Under the pieces are notes generated by a model. That model did no database searches. It was not told where the DNA came from and saw nothing but the letters and a program-made list of their open reading frames with translations. Positions 13,270 through 24,946 of a stretch of DNA of 64,000 nucleotides are shown piece after piece. Location: the NCBI GenBank assembly GCA_025403435.1, contig CM046341.1:9571219-9635218 (forward strand), written 5' to 3'. A program made the position numbers and the translations under genes. Position 1 is the stretch's first letter. Each line of letters opens with the position of its first letter. The DNA comes from Artocarpus heterophyllus (lineage: Eukaryota > Streptophyta > Magnoliopsida > Rosales > Moraceae).

Positions 13270-14362
13270 GAGAGTATATAATGACATATACCTGAGTGTA
13301 TATGATGATCTGTACCAGTGTGTATATTTTATGTTAAGTACCTGTGAGTACATTATGCTATATATACCTGTGCGTATATTAATGTATACCAGTGTGTATA
13401 TTTTATGTTAAGTACCTGTGAGTACATTATGCTATATATACCTGTGCGTATATTAATGTATACCAGTGTGTATATTTTATGTTAAGTACCTGTGAGTACA
13501 TTATGTTATATATACCTGTGCGTATATTAATGTATACTAGTGTGTATATTTTATGTTAAGTACCTGTGAGTACATTATGCTATATATACCTGTGCGTATA
13601 TTAATGTGTACCAGTGTGTATATTTTATGTTAAGTACCTGTGAGTACATTATGCTACATACCAGTGTGTATAATAATGTGTACCTGTGTCGTACAAGAGC
13701 ATTTATGTTATGTATAACATATGATCATCACTTCATGCATGGTATGATAACCATAATAAGTGAATTGGTAAACGAATCACCAAAAGTTAAGAAAAGTGTC
13801 GTACCGGCTCCTAACTCAAGGGGAGTTTAAAGGATATGTTACGGTCACGGTGTTACGTAGACCTAAATGAAATTGCGCAATGGTACGAACACTTGGGCCC
13901 TAGTAAAGATAAGAAACGATGAGGATAAAGAAAGTTTATAAGAAAGCATAATTGATTCATGTATTCATATGAATATCCATGTGGGATTTATGGGACTTAC
14001 TGGGCGTTAGCTCATTAAGTATTTCATGCTGTAGGTATTCCGACGAGAAGGTCAGAATAAGTTCAAATGGTGAGCTGGCGGAGGGGTGGATGGTGTGCAG
14101 ATTGGGTATGGAGTTCGCTGCTGTGATGTTTTTCGCTATGTATGTTTAAAGTTATTTTGATATGAAATGTTTAAAAGAAAGATGTTATGAAAGTAAAAGT
14201 ATTAATTATGTAAATACAAGTATGTGAAAGTATTTTGAGAGTTATCCAAGTTAATGTAAGTAAATTATTCATTTCCGTTTTAAAAAAAAAGATTCCCTAA
14301 ATTTTTGCACTAAAGTAAGTAAGATAGAGTTTTATCACAGCCCGAAAAGGCGGGTTGTGACA
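10997..14362 (+). repeat. 5' LTR of the chromovirus (3,366 bp)
   Basis: Begins TGTAATGATCGAG and ends GGCGGGTTGTGACA, directly followed by the PBS. It matches 20289-23590 along its length with scattered, mostly transition, differences. For example, the first 50 bases have T where the 3' LTR has C at several sites. It includes a (TA)n tract at 13230-13266 and five copies of a 74 bp tandem repeat. Short frames present in both LTRs have no recognised product. Confidence 0.95.
13313..13682 (+). repeat. 74 bp tandem array inside the 5' LTR (five units)
   Basis: Units start with the 'accagtgtgtat' phrase at about 13313, 13387, 13461, 13535 and 13609, a constant 74 bp spacing. The 3' LTR keeps four units (about 22574-22870). 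Unit-number change plus the shorter (TA)n tract accounts for part of the LTR length difference. Confidence 0.9.
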
Positions 14363-14364
14363 GT

Positions 14365-14376
14365 TGGTATCAGAAC
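14365..14376 (+). other. primer-binding site (tRNA-iMet)
   Basis: TGGTATCAGAAC lies two bases after the 5' LTR. It differs from the standard TGGTATCAGAGC at one position, consistent with decay. Confidence 0.85.
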
Positions 14377-14516
14377 GAAAATCTTGCCATCCTACTGCAC
14401 ATCGTCGTCTGCTCCATTGCCATAGCTCAAGTAAGATAGTTTGATTTTTATTATAAGAATGTTTAGTACTACTTTATATGACATTGTTATGTTAATTACG
14501 ACAATAAATATAGTAT

Positions 14517-15284
14517 ATGATGGAGCCGCATCATGATCGTGATATGAAAACTGATCGAAGAGCCAGCATTGCTTTTCAAGATGAGATGCGACCGCGGTAT
14601 TATGGGAGTCAGCAGCCTATGGTGCAGACCGAATGGCTTAGTTGAAGTGATTTTTAACGCTTTTCATATGCCACCATATCTCCAGGTTTTATTGGCCTTA
14701 GGATTGTTGATGAGGGAAGCCTTAGTATGATGGTTAAGGATTGAACCTGACAAGCAACTATGGGATTTGTAAAGTTTTAGAGGACAAATTCTAGCTGAGT
14801 TACACCCATACCACCAGCAAACGTTATTCCAGTCTAGGTGATTCTGATGTTATGAGCGAATGGGAGACATCGATTATACCTACGAGTAGAATCGGTATAA
14901 GGAAGATACGTAGGCAAACCGGTAGATCATTACATTCTTAAATTTCGCCGTACTAAGGTACCATTGACTCCGCCACAATTACCCTTACGGTGCATTTACG
15001 ATCTGGTTTGGAGAGATTTTCCCAATGTGGTCCAGCAGCAAATGCAGTATCTGGGAAATTACCTTAGTATCCATGATTCTCTTATGGCGGCATTACATGC
15101 AGACTAGAATGTAGTCGCACCATTAGAAGATCCTCCAGTAGGTATGGATGATGATGATGATGATGATGATGCTGATGATGATAATAATGATAACATTGAT
15201 GAAGAGCCTGTGCCTCTAGAGCCTATAATCGCAAATGATGATAAGTCGACTGATTTGGATATGGAGGAAGAAGAGGAATCCTAA
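14517..15284 (+). pseudogene. decayed extra frame between PBS and gag, acidic C-terminus
   Basis: One frame runs from ATGATGGAG (14517) to TAA (15282-15284), 255 codons, with about ten internal stops but the same phase at both ends. The N-terminal part is charged (starts MMEPHHDRDMK). A middle-to-late stretch (about 14969-15110) reads as plausible protein with few breaks. The last 46 residues are strongly acidic: a run of Asp from a GAT/GAC microsatellite at 15144-15175, then Glu-rich before the stop. No domain is recognised and it is not gag, which starts at 15864. It could be an additional element gene upstream of gag, captured host sequence, or a coincidental frame. Confidence 0.4.
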
Positions 15285-15589
15285 GGAGGGTTCCGAACAT
15301 AGTGACATGTTTAAAGTCGAGTCCGACAAAAAAAAAATCTTTGTGTATTATGACGTACATAGATGAGAGATTAGTACAGTTTTGGGCTTTGATGCCTTTG
15401 TATATGCATGTATGTTCGGCTAGTGGTGTCCTTCTCGGCAAGAAGGTATATGTAGCCGGAAGTGATAATTGCTCCCGGAGATGATATGAATAGTTATGTA
15501 TGAAAGGAAAGTATGTATGTATGTATGGTAGTTATGCATGTAATGTTATGAAGAATGTAAAAAAAGAAATGAAAGAGGTTTATGAAATG

Positions 15590-15715
15590 AAAGGCATGAA
15601 AGTGAATGAAATGAAATGAAATGAAATGAAATGAAATGTAGGAATGATTATGAAATGAAACGTACGAAAGGAAAGGAAATGAAATGTATGAATGCTAATG
15701 AAATGAAATGTATGT
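15590..15715 (+). repeat. (GAAAT)n/(GAAAG)n pentanucleotide-rich tract in the element leader
   Basis: Repeated gaaat units, best at 15607-15640 with weaker repeats to 15715, precede the gag start in the untranslated leader. Confidence 0.8.
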
Positions 15716-15863
15716 AGCAAGATATTGAGTTCATGTAATTGTGTATGTTGCATGTATTTATGTTGTTTGAATACATGCAGTTATTGATTTGATACTATTA
15801 AGTTAATAGTATGTACTAACATAGTAACGAAAATACATGATAGATATATAACGATTGATAACA

Positions 15864-17150
15864 ATGGCAGATATACCCAGAGGACCGAGGAATCCAGATT
15901 TGATGGCCATGATTATGGAATTGCAATAGAAGCTCCAAGCTCAGGAGCGGAAAATACAAGGTTTACGGGAATAGTTAGTTAACCAAAATCCCGTATCATC
16001 GGTATGTAGAGATATGCCACCCCAGTACCGCCGCCACAGCAAGCGGAACTAGTAGTCCTAGCTGTTTCAGTAGCATCCACTACCGAAGTTTATGAAAGAT
16101 TCTAGAGAATGATGGCCCTGGAATTTGATAGATCTACAGACCCCTTAGAGGCCGACGATTGGCTTACAGGCATAGAAAGGGTTCTGAAATTTATGGGACT
16201 TAGCGACTATGAAAAAGTCCTATGCGCTTTGTTTTCTCTCACTAAAGATGCTAGGAGACGGTGGGAGTCGGTAGAGAGTAAAAGGAATGTAGACAAAATG
16301 ACAGGGCCAGATTTCATTGAAGAATTTGGCAGGGCTTATTTTAATGTAGAAACCATGGTAGCCCAACAAAAGAATTTAATAATTTTAAGCAAGGCAATAT
16401 GTCTGTAGCTGACGCTGTAAAGAGGTTTAATCAGCTAGCACGGCTTTGTCCCGAGTTAGTACCCACTGATCGGGAACGAATAAGACGGTTAATGAGAATG
16501 TTCAAAACCGACATTGCCCTTGTGGTCGATATTGGAGGGCAAGCTCCTAAGGATGTAGAGGATTGCATCAAACGGGCGACCAAAGCTGAGTTTAGAATTG
16601 CCCGTGATAAGGAGGAAAGAGCAAGGATTTTCAAAGCATAGAAGGAGGAGAAAGCTTTGGCCAAGGAAAGTCAAGCTGTACAAGTAAAAGGACAAGGAAG
16701 TGTTCCAAGTCAAGGGCTGTCCTAGAACGTTCAAGCAGGACACAACTGCATTGCTAACGGCAAGAGGAAATGGAACGTGAATAATGCAAAGAAACCAAAA
16801 GTTCAACCTCATAAGAGGATTAAAGATGTAGGAAACAACAAACCCCTTTGCAGTCAATGCGGGAAAAGACATACAGGAGAATGCAAGGCTGGCAAGAACA
16901 AGTGCTATATCTGTGGGAAAGAAGGGCATTATGCCAGAAATTATTTTTCTAGTTCCCAAAGTCAGAACAATCACGCTCAGCAGAGGTCTTAAGAAAACCA
17001 ATTGCGTACGGTTCAAGTTCAGGCACAAATTGAAGGCCCTAGTGTCAGTCAAGGGCGACTAGAAGCTCTGGAACCAAGTGGGCAAATTTATGCCTACATG
17101 AAGAAGGAACAAGATGCAGGAACCTCATCGGTGGTGGCATGTTAGTTTTC
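15864..17150 (+). pseudogene. gag polyprotein remnant of the chromovirus
   Basis: Starts at ATG 15864 (MADIPRGPRN). It then shifts frame to the capsid-like segment at 16109-16380 (contains EADDWL and RRRWE, typical of plant gypsy gag) and again to 16381-16641 (GNMSVADAVKRF). Zinc-knuckle remnants are at about 16850-16950: CSQCGKRHTGEC, then CYICGKEGHYARNY, where the last expected Cys is Tyr. Several stops (after residue 21, at 16639, 16723 and 16990) break it. It would have encoded the virus-like-particle shell and nucleocapsid. It is not functional in this copy. Confidence 0.85.
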
Positions 17151-18722
17151 TATTGCCCATATTGATGTATATATTTTATTTGATTATGGAGCAACATATT
17201 CGTTTGTATCGCTTAAGTTTGCGAAACGAATAGGAAGTAAAAGAGATAGGATAGAGCAAACCTTTAGCATTGCACTACCCTCTGGGAAGGTATTGAGTGC
17301 TGATTAATGGTTACGTTATGTACTATTCCCAATAGTCATACGTGAAAGGGAATTGTATATTGATTTGATAATAATCGATATACAAGATTATGACGTTATC
17401 CTAGGAACGAATTTCCTAGGAAAATACACGGCTAAGATTAGTCATTGACACCACAAGGTTACGTTTCAACCTTCCGAAAGTGAGAAGTTTATGTATTTAG
17501 GGAAAGTTCCCAAAGCTCCCAAGGCGTTGACTTCAGCATTAAAGGCAAAGAAGATATTAGAAAACAGATGTACCGGTTATCTGGTAAATATACTAAGGAA
17601 AGATAAAGAAGCTCAGTTAGGACCAGAGAAGGTCCCCATAGTAAAGGAATTTATTGATGTGTTTCCGGACGAGCTGCAGACTTACCACCGGAACGAAAAA
17701 TTTCGTTTGAAATCAAATTGACGCCCGAAACAGCCACGATTTTTTTTTTTAGGCGCCATATCAAATGACTCTAGGGAAACTCAAGGAACTTCAGATGCAA
17801 CTAAAGGAAATATTGGACAAGGGGTTCATCCGACCAAATTATTCCCCATGAGGAGCACCTGTCCTATTTGTTAAGAAAAATGATGGAACGTTACAAATGT
17901 GTATAGACTACCGGGAACTAAACAAGGTCACGATTAAGAACAAGTATCCACTTCCAAGGATCGATGATTTGTTTAATCAATTGAAAGGAGCGACAGTATT
18001 CTCAAAGATTGATCTACGCTCAGGATATCATCAACTTCGAGTTAAAGAAGAAGATATACCGAGAACAACGTTCTGAACACGTTATGGGCATTATAAGTTC
18101 TGCGTCATGCCTTTTAGACTGACCAATGCCCTAGCAGCTTTCATGGATCTCATGAATCGAAGAATACCTCGATAAGTTCATTATTATCTTCATCGATGAT
18201 ATTTTCATATACTCAAGAACGCTAGAGGAACATGAAAAGCAGCGAAGTATGAATAGACTAAGAAATACGAAGAAAGTTTCCAAGGATTAAAAAGGGCGAC
18301 TTACAAGTACACTAGTACTGACAATACCAGATCCGAACCATGGAACGTTCGTGATCTATAGTGATGCATCAAAAACAGGATTGGGAGCCGTATTGATGCA
18401 AAATGGAAAAGTGATTGCTTACACATCTCAACAGTTAAAGGATTATGAAAAGAATTATCTGACGTATGACTTAGAGTTAGTGGTGGTTGTATTTGTGTTA
18501 AAAAAAATGGTGTCACTGCCTGTATGGAGTTAAGTATGAAATTTATACAAACCACAAAGTCCAAAGTATATCTTCACGCAGAAAAAGCTCAACATGAGGC
18601 AGCAAAGGTGGCTAGAGTTAGTTAAAGACTACGACTGTGAAATTTTGTGTCACCCGAGAAAGGCTAATCAGGTAGCCAACACCCTTAGTCGTAGAACAAC
18701 GTCCTTGCCAGTAACGGTATAG
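17140..18722 (+). pseudogene. protease, reverse transcriptase and RNase H remnant
   Basis: The protease active-site triplet region is at 17182-17193 and reads D-Y-G-A instead of D-S-G-A. RT fingers/palm follow from about 17640, with the [16 protein letters not shown] block at about 17875 and the catalytic FIDD at 18189-18200 (YVDD/FIDD box). In-frame stops include 17849-17851 and 18074-18076. About 250-300 bp expected between the LEEHE motif (about 18225) and the pre-RNase H connection are missing near 18240-18265. RNase H begins at about 18340 with the YSDAS motif and continues to [14 protein letters not shown] at about 18650-18690. The missing thumb means this copy cannot reverse-transcribe itself. 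Confidence 0.88.
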
Positions 18723-20254
18723 ATGATACCAAAACCTCTCCAAAAGGATTTGATGAAAGCAGGAATAGAGCTAGTCCCTAGAAGATTAGCTAATTTGTCC
18801 TTTCAATTAACGATCTTAGAGAACTTAAAAGAGCGACAAGAAGCAGATCTGTCGCTACTTAAAGTTAGGAATGAAGTTCATGAAAACAAAGAAATCAAAT
18901 TTAGCATCTTAGAAGATAGTATTCTCCCTTATAAGGGCAGAATCTACATTCCTAATGATAAAGAATTAAAGAAGCAAGTATTAGAAGAAACTCATGAAGC
19001 ACCATATGTGGCTCATCCAGGAGCTACTAAAATGTATCAAGATTTGAAAGAACACTATTGGTGGAATGAAATGAAGAATGACGTCGCGAGATTCATCAAC
19101 AAATGCCTTACATGCCAGAAGGTGAAAAATGAGCATCAACGACCAATAGGCGAATTACAAAAGATTGAAATCCCAGAGTGGAAATAGGATCAGATAACTA
19201 TGGACCTGATAACTGGGCTACCCAGAACTACGGGTGGACATGATGCTATATGGGTAATTGTTGATAGATTGACTAAATCAACTTATATCCTACCCATTAA
19301 ACTCAGTAGTTCTATAGAACGACTAGCTGAACTATACGTAACCTAAATAGTTAGATACCACTGAGTTTCGAAGTCTATCATTTCTGATTGTGATGGTAGA
19401 TTCCCTTCCAAGTTTTGGAGAAGTGTTCATCAAGTGATGGGAACAAAGCTGACGTTCAGCACAGCCTTCCACCCATAAACGGACGGTTAATCAGAAAGGA
19501 CCATCTAGACTTTAGAGGATATGTTAAGAGCATGTGTGCTAAATTTCAAGGGAGGATGGGATAAAAAGCTTCCTCTGATTGAATTTATATACAACAATGG
19601 TTATCGAAGCTCCATTGGTATGGCTCTATATGAAGCTCTATATGGAAAGAGATGTAGACCACCTTTACATTGGTACGAAACCCAAGAGAAGGCGTTGTCA
19701 ACCATAGATTTTGTTCATAGAACAACGGAAGATGTAAAGTTAATTTGTCAACGAATGAAAATAGCTTTTAGTCGGCAAAAAAAAAAAAGTTATGTTAATC
19801 GACGACGACGGAGACCTTTGAAGTTTCAAGTAGGAGACTTGGTTTTTTTGAAGGTAATGCCCATGAAAGGAAATTGTAAGATTTGGGACGAAAGGAAAGC
19901 TCGGTCCAAAGTATATTGGACTATTTGAGATCTTGAAACGGATAGACAATGTATTTTATAAGTTAACCTTACCCTCTAATCCAACATTGGTACACAATGT
20001 ATTCCATGTGTCCATGCTAAAGAAGTATGTGCCAGACCCTTCACATGTTCTTTAGCAGGAAGAAATTGACATACAAGAGAATCTGTCCTATGAAGAAAAA
20101 AAAAAAACCAGTTCAAATTCTGGCACGAGAAGAGAAGGAATTAAAGAACAAGAAGATACCTCTCGTCAAAGTTTTATGGCGCAACCAACAAGTAGAAGAA
20201 ACAATGTGGGAATGAGAAAATGAAATGAGGAAAAACTATCCTGAATTATTTTGA
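18723..20254 (+). pseudogene. integrase and C-terminal chromodomain remnant
   Basis: The integrase zinc-binding domain is visible: His residues in HEAPYVAHPGA (about 19000-19025) and the CLTC pair at 19104-19114. The catalytic core starts at about 19195 (MDLITGLP) but has stops at 19185, 19476, 19488 and 19506. A GKRCRPP block at about 19645 is the usual late-core motif. The end (about 20090-20254) reads PVQILAREEKELKNKKIP then VKVLWRNQQVEETMWE, a plant chromodomain, interrupted by a stop at 20213-20215. Chromodomains direct chromovirus integration to heterochromatin. The copy is inactive. Confidence 0.88.
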
Positions 20255-20275
20255 TTTTCGAGGACGAAAATTCTT

Positions 20276-20287
20276 AAGGGGGGTAGA
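20276..20287 (+). other. polypurine tract
   Basis: AAGGGGGGTAGA lies immediately before the 3' LTR (TGTAATG at 20289) and would prime plus-strand synthesis. Confidence 0.85.
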
Positions 20288-20288
20288 T

Positions 20289-23200
20289 TGTAATGACTGA
20301 GGAAACGTCATCAATAAAACCTAATATTCAATTAGGTTTAATTAATGAATTTATTCTTAAAAATGTAAAATTTTGTAAAAATTGTAATTTCTGTGAAAAT
20401 TACAATAAAATATGAATGAGCGGCATTGATTGCAAATTTTATGGCATATGTAATGCAATGGTGGATATTGTAAAATATAAATTTTATGAGTTTGATGACT
20501 CAGAGATTTGTGCATAATATCCATAAAATGAATTTCATGTCACAATTAATTGTTAAATTGTGATATAAACGAATGGATGATTAGAATGTAAATAGGACAT
20601 AGAGGTTGTCCTAACCCTAACCAGGGGTAGAAAGGAGGCCAGAGCAGTATAAGAATACTGCTAAATGAAAACGCAGATACGAAAAATGTTATGATTGGCC
20701 TCCAAAAGTAAACGAAAAGTAAGTTAAATATTTTTATACAGTCTAAGGATAGAAAGTACACTGATTTGACCACAGCAGTATAGGAAAAAATACTGTGTGG
20801 TAAAAATTACACAGTATAATTTTTAACTCCACAAAGTAGACACTCCTTGATTTTCTATTGGGCCACATGTCAAGAAAAGTGGCCCAATCACCTTGTGACA
20901 CCTAGTGGTATACTCATGGGTTACCATGAGTCACCAAATGTGATAAGGATGCATTTAAGGCAAAGTTATCACAAAAATTCATTTCCTTTCTTTTGTTCCA
21001 AGATCCGGCAGTCATATCCAAGAGTTCTAAAAAAATTTCTCAGCCCCAAACTTTGCAAAAATACCCCCAAACAAGTTTTACAAGCAAGTACAAGGATTTT
21101 CCACAAGTTTTGAGGTAAAATCCTAAACTTTTTCATGAGTTTTCAAGGGATTTTTCATGGGTAAAGGGCAAAAAATTAATCCATGGTATTTTTGCATGAA
21201 AAGGAAGTCCAAGAAGAAGTTCAAGAAGCCTTTGAAGGTTAGAAATCCAAAAAGTGTTATTTGGGTAAGTTTTAAAAGTTTAAAGTTTTGAATTTTATTT
21301 TGATTTTTATTCTTTCAAACCCATGAGGGGTTTTGAGCATGTATTTAATGGAATTTCATGTATATGTGATGAATGGTAAGTTTAAGTTGTGAAACTTTGG
21401 TTTTTTAGTGCAAACCGGCAATTTTTGAAAAAATAATATTTTTGTAATTTTGATGTTTGACTTTGCAAAAGTGATGTTTGAGCATGAGAATGTGTTGATT
21501 AAGGCATGGAATGGTTTCTGCAGGGGTAGAATTACAAGTTTGAAATGGATTTTTGTAAAAATTCCATAGGGACTAAATTGAAAGGAAAAGTTCCTTCTCG
21601 GCAGATTTGAAAAATAATCAAAAAGGCCCCTGTACAGTGAGATTTTGGGAAAAGTTATAGATCTCGATGAAACTGTTAGGTTGCACAGACGGTTTGTCTA
21701 AAAACTCAATCGTTTGTGAGTTTTTGATTTTTCAAGAATATGTTAAAAGTGAAAAAAGTGTTAAATGGCAAAAATGTCATTTTTCAAAATGATTTAAGGT
21801 ATGGTACCTTAAGTAAAAATGATCCTTGAGAAAAATAGGAAATTTTGATGTAAAGAAGTAAATTTTAGTCCCGGGGGTAAAATCGTCAAAATTTTTAGTT
21901 CAGGGACTAAACTGCAAAGTTTTATGAAAATGGAGCATAATTGAGAAATAAAGATATTTGACCCACTAGGGTGTTATTTTGAAATTAGTACGTGGTTATT
22001 TTTGTAAGAATAACGAAATCGAGCTCGGGTAGGTTAGTTGACCCACGAAGGGCAAAATCGTCATTTTTGTCCAAATAACCCGAACCGCTTTGAAATGTTT
22101 ACAACGGGATAAGAAAACGACTAGAAAGGTTCCCGCCCTTCGTTAGAAACGATAGGGTAAAGTTAGATAGAAATAAGAAAAACCAGTGGTTTTTAGAGTT
22201 GTACATAGTAATACAACTCAATTTATTAACTAACGGATGTTTCGTATCGAAACATAGTGGAATTTGGCTAATGGCTTTGTAATTGGCCAACAGGATCCTA
22301 GGAGTCTAGGAGAAAGGAGATCGAGGTTAAGTTGCCCGACATTCGCATCAAGTAAGTACCCTTCCCATCTACAGTATGAAATGTAGGTTTAGAAAGAAAT
22401 GTATGTATATGTATATTTATGCGTATAATTAAGTGTAAACTTGTATGTTTGTCATGATATGAATACCTAGGGATACAGTCATGTATGAATAATTGTGAGT
22501 ATATGGAATATATATATATATATATATACCTGAGAGTATATAATGACATATACCTGAGTGTATATGATGATCTGTACTAGTGTGTATATTTTATGTTAAG
22601 TACCTAGGAGTACATTATGCTATATATACCTGTGCGTATATTAATGTATACCAGTGTGTATATTTTATGTTAAGTACCTGTGAGTACATTATGCTATATA
22701 TACCTGTGCGTATATTAATGTATACCAGTGTGTATATTTTATGTTAAGTACCTGTGAGTACATTATGTTATATATACCTGTGCGTATATTAATGTGTACC
22801 AGTGTGTATATTTTATGTTAAGTACCTGTGAGTACATTATGCTACATACCAGTGTGTATAATAATGTGTACCTGTGTCGTACAAGAGCATTTATGTTATG
22901 TATAACATATGATCATCACTTCATGCATGGTATGATAACCATAATAAGTGAATTGGTAAACGAATCACCAAAAGTTAAGAAAAGTGTCAAACCGGCTCCT
23001 AACTCAAGAGGAGTTTAAAGGATATGTTACGGTCACGGTATTACGTAGACCTAAATGAAATTGCGCAATAGTATGAACACTTGGGCCCTAGTAAAAATAA
23101 GAAACGATGAAGATAAAGAAAGTTTATAAGAAAGCATAATTGATTCATGCATTCATATGAATATCCATGTGGGATTTATGGGACTTATTGGGCGTTAGCT

Positions 23201-23590
23201 CATTAAGTATTTCATGCTATAGGTATTCCGACGAGAAGAACGCCCACTAAGTATTTCATGCTGTAGGTATTCTGACGAGAAGGTCAGAATAAGTTCAAAT
23301 GGTGAGCTGGCGGAGGGGTGGATGGTGTGTAGATTGGGTATGAAATCCGCTGCTGTGATGTTTTCCGCTACGTATGTTTAAAGTTATTTTGATGTGAAAT
23401 GTTTAAAAGAAAGATGTTATGAAAGTAAAAGTATTAATTATGTAAATACAAGTATGTGAAAGTATTTTGAGAGTGATCAAAGTTAATGTAAGTAAATTAT
23501 TTATTTCCGTTTAAAAAAAAATCTCTAAATTTTTGCGCTAAAGTAAGTAGGAAAGAGTTTTATCACAGCCCGAAAAGGCGGGTTGTGACA
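20289..23590 (+). repeat. 3' LTR of the chromovirus (3,302 bp)
   Basis: Matches 10997-14362 with scattered substitutions. It has four instead of five 74 bp units, a shorter (TA)n tract (22509-22528) and an extra duplication of roughly 46 bp around 23205-23282 ('aagtatttcatgct-taggtatt' twice). Ends GGTTGTGACA. Confidence 0.95.
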
Positions 23591-23774
23591 TTTTCTGAGA
23601 TATTATGAAAGTAAATTCCTTTTTTGTCACATAGAAAAATTGATAAAAGGGGCAGATATCATTTGTAAGAGTGTGGATGACTAGTGGAGGAGAATAAGAG
23701 AAGAAAGTGTAAGTATTGAAATATAAAATTTATTATTCGTTCTCTTTAACAAGCAATTCGGGTGCAATGACAGT

Positions 23775-23980
23775 CAATAACGGATTCAGGATTTTAATCC
23801 AACGGGGCATAGATAAAGACCTAATTTTCAAATGTAAATTACAAAAAAGTCCTCAAAAAATGTCAAAGAGACTAAATCAGTGAGGACACAAATGAAAAAT
23901 CACCTAAATTTAATATAGAAATAATTATTTCTTCGATGGGGGCACGTGCCCCCATTGGCCCCTACACAAGTCCGTCACTG
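23775..23980. mobile_element. hAT-type MITE, 206 bp
   Basis: Terminal inverted repeats are CAATAACGGATT (left) and, read inward from the right, CAGTGACGGACTT: 10 of the first 12 positions agree and both differences are transitions. Flanking 8-mers atgacagt (23767-23774) and atgacagc (23981-23988) match at seven of eight, the target-duplication length of hAT elements. No transposase. It contains the perfect 20 bp palindrome at 23936-23955 centred on CACGTG. Confidence 0.7.
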
Positions 23981-24880
23981 ATGACAGCCCCAACTCATGC
24001 AATTTTTTTTTTCAAAAGAGGCAAGCCGAGCACTCTGAAGTTGAAGTTGAGCGAGAAACAAAAACTAAAAATAGAATGTATAGATAGAATCAGAACTCAA
24101 CAAACAATAAATAAACATTAGGATTCAGAATGCTCAAACTAAACAAGCAAGCAAGTATGGAGAGTTAGCAAATTGGCATACTTTGCTAAATCAGTCTTGA
24201 GCCGGAATTAACATAATTGTAAGAATTTATGGCTGCACATCAGAAGCAATAAATGAGAACGTTGAAAGAGATATTTGAAGTCGAGTAGAGAAAAATAATA
24301 TTGAAAAATGTTACGCTGACATGGTAAATTTTGAAATTAATAAGCATGCCATAATGATTAAATTCAATATTTATTATTTTTTATTGTTTCTTTTTTTCTT
24401 TTCTGAATTATAAATTTGATACTTCTAAAATTGAATGGTGTGTTTTTACAAGAGAGTTGCAAAAAAGGCGTGTCAATAACATGCACAGCCTAAGAACACA
24501 AAAAGAAGTGCTTAGGTTGAGAATTTTGCTGAGAATTTTGTTTCCCTCGTTTCAACAATGCTTATTTTAATACTTGTGGCAGATGTAAAACCTCAGAGAA
24601 ACAAGTGGCGTGAAAAGTATAACGGTTTTTTTTTTTTTTTTTTTTTTGAGACGGTTTTGAATTTGATTAGCTTATTTCGCTTCCAACAAGATGCTGAATC
24701 TAGTGATATTTCCCTCCCTCTGTTAGTTCTTAAACAAGGTTTTACTTTCACAGATTTGATCAAATGAAATAAGAAGAAGATTACCCCTACACATCTGAAC
24801 TCACTGGAGTTGGCATGTGAAAGAGGATGGGCCACATTGACATTGAAAATTTCCAACAGTTGAAAGAAACAAGAACATAT

Positions 24881-24946
24881 ATGTGTGTGTGTGTGTGTGT
24901 TTACATATACATGTATATATGTGTGTGTGTGTGTGTATATATATAT
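24881..24946. repeat. (TG)n/(TA)n microsatellite
   Basis: Two TG tracts separated by a short TA-rich spacer and followed by (TA)n. Confidence 0.9.

Larger units (their letters stand above)
10997..23590 (+). mobile_element. full-length decayed Ty3/gypsy chromovirus (Tekay/Del-like), about 12.6 kb
   Basis: Two long LTRs (10997-14362 and 20289-23590) flank a tRNA-iMet PBS, then gag, protease, RT, RNase H, integrase and chromodomain remnants in gypsy order, and a PPT. The order RT-RH-INT-chromodomain and LTRs over 3 kb point to the Tekay/Del chromovirus group. Coding parts carry many stops and frameshifts, and most of the RT thumb is deleted near 18240-18265, so this copy is non-autonomous. Flanks are T-rich (TTTTT before, TTTTC after), giving a probable but unconvincing target duplication. 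A diverged relative is split at 44378-45750 and 55448-57300. Confidence 0.93.

Noticed and set aside
13313..13682. Regular repeats resembling a CRISPR array
   Set aside because: Units are contiguous 74 bp tandem copies without unique spacers, inside a plant LTR.
16489..17052. 187-codon open frame on the minus strand
   Set aside because: It is antisense to the gag remnant, whose plus-strand frames carry capsid and zinc-knuckle motifs; it has no recognisable domain.
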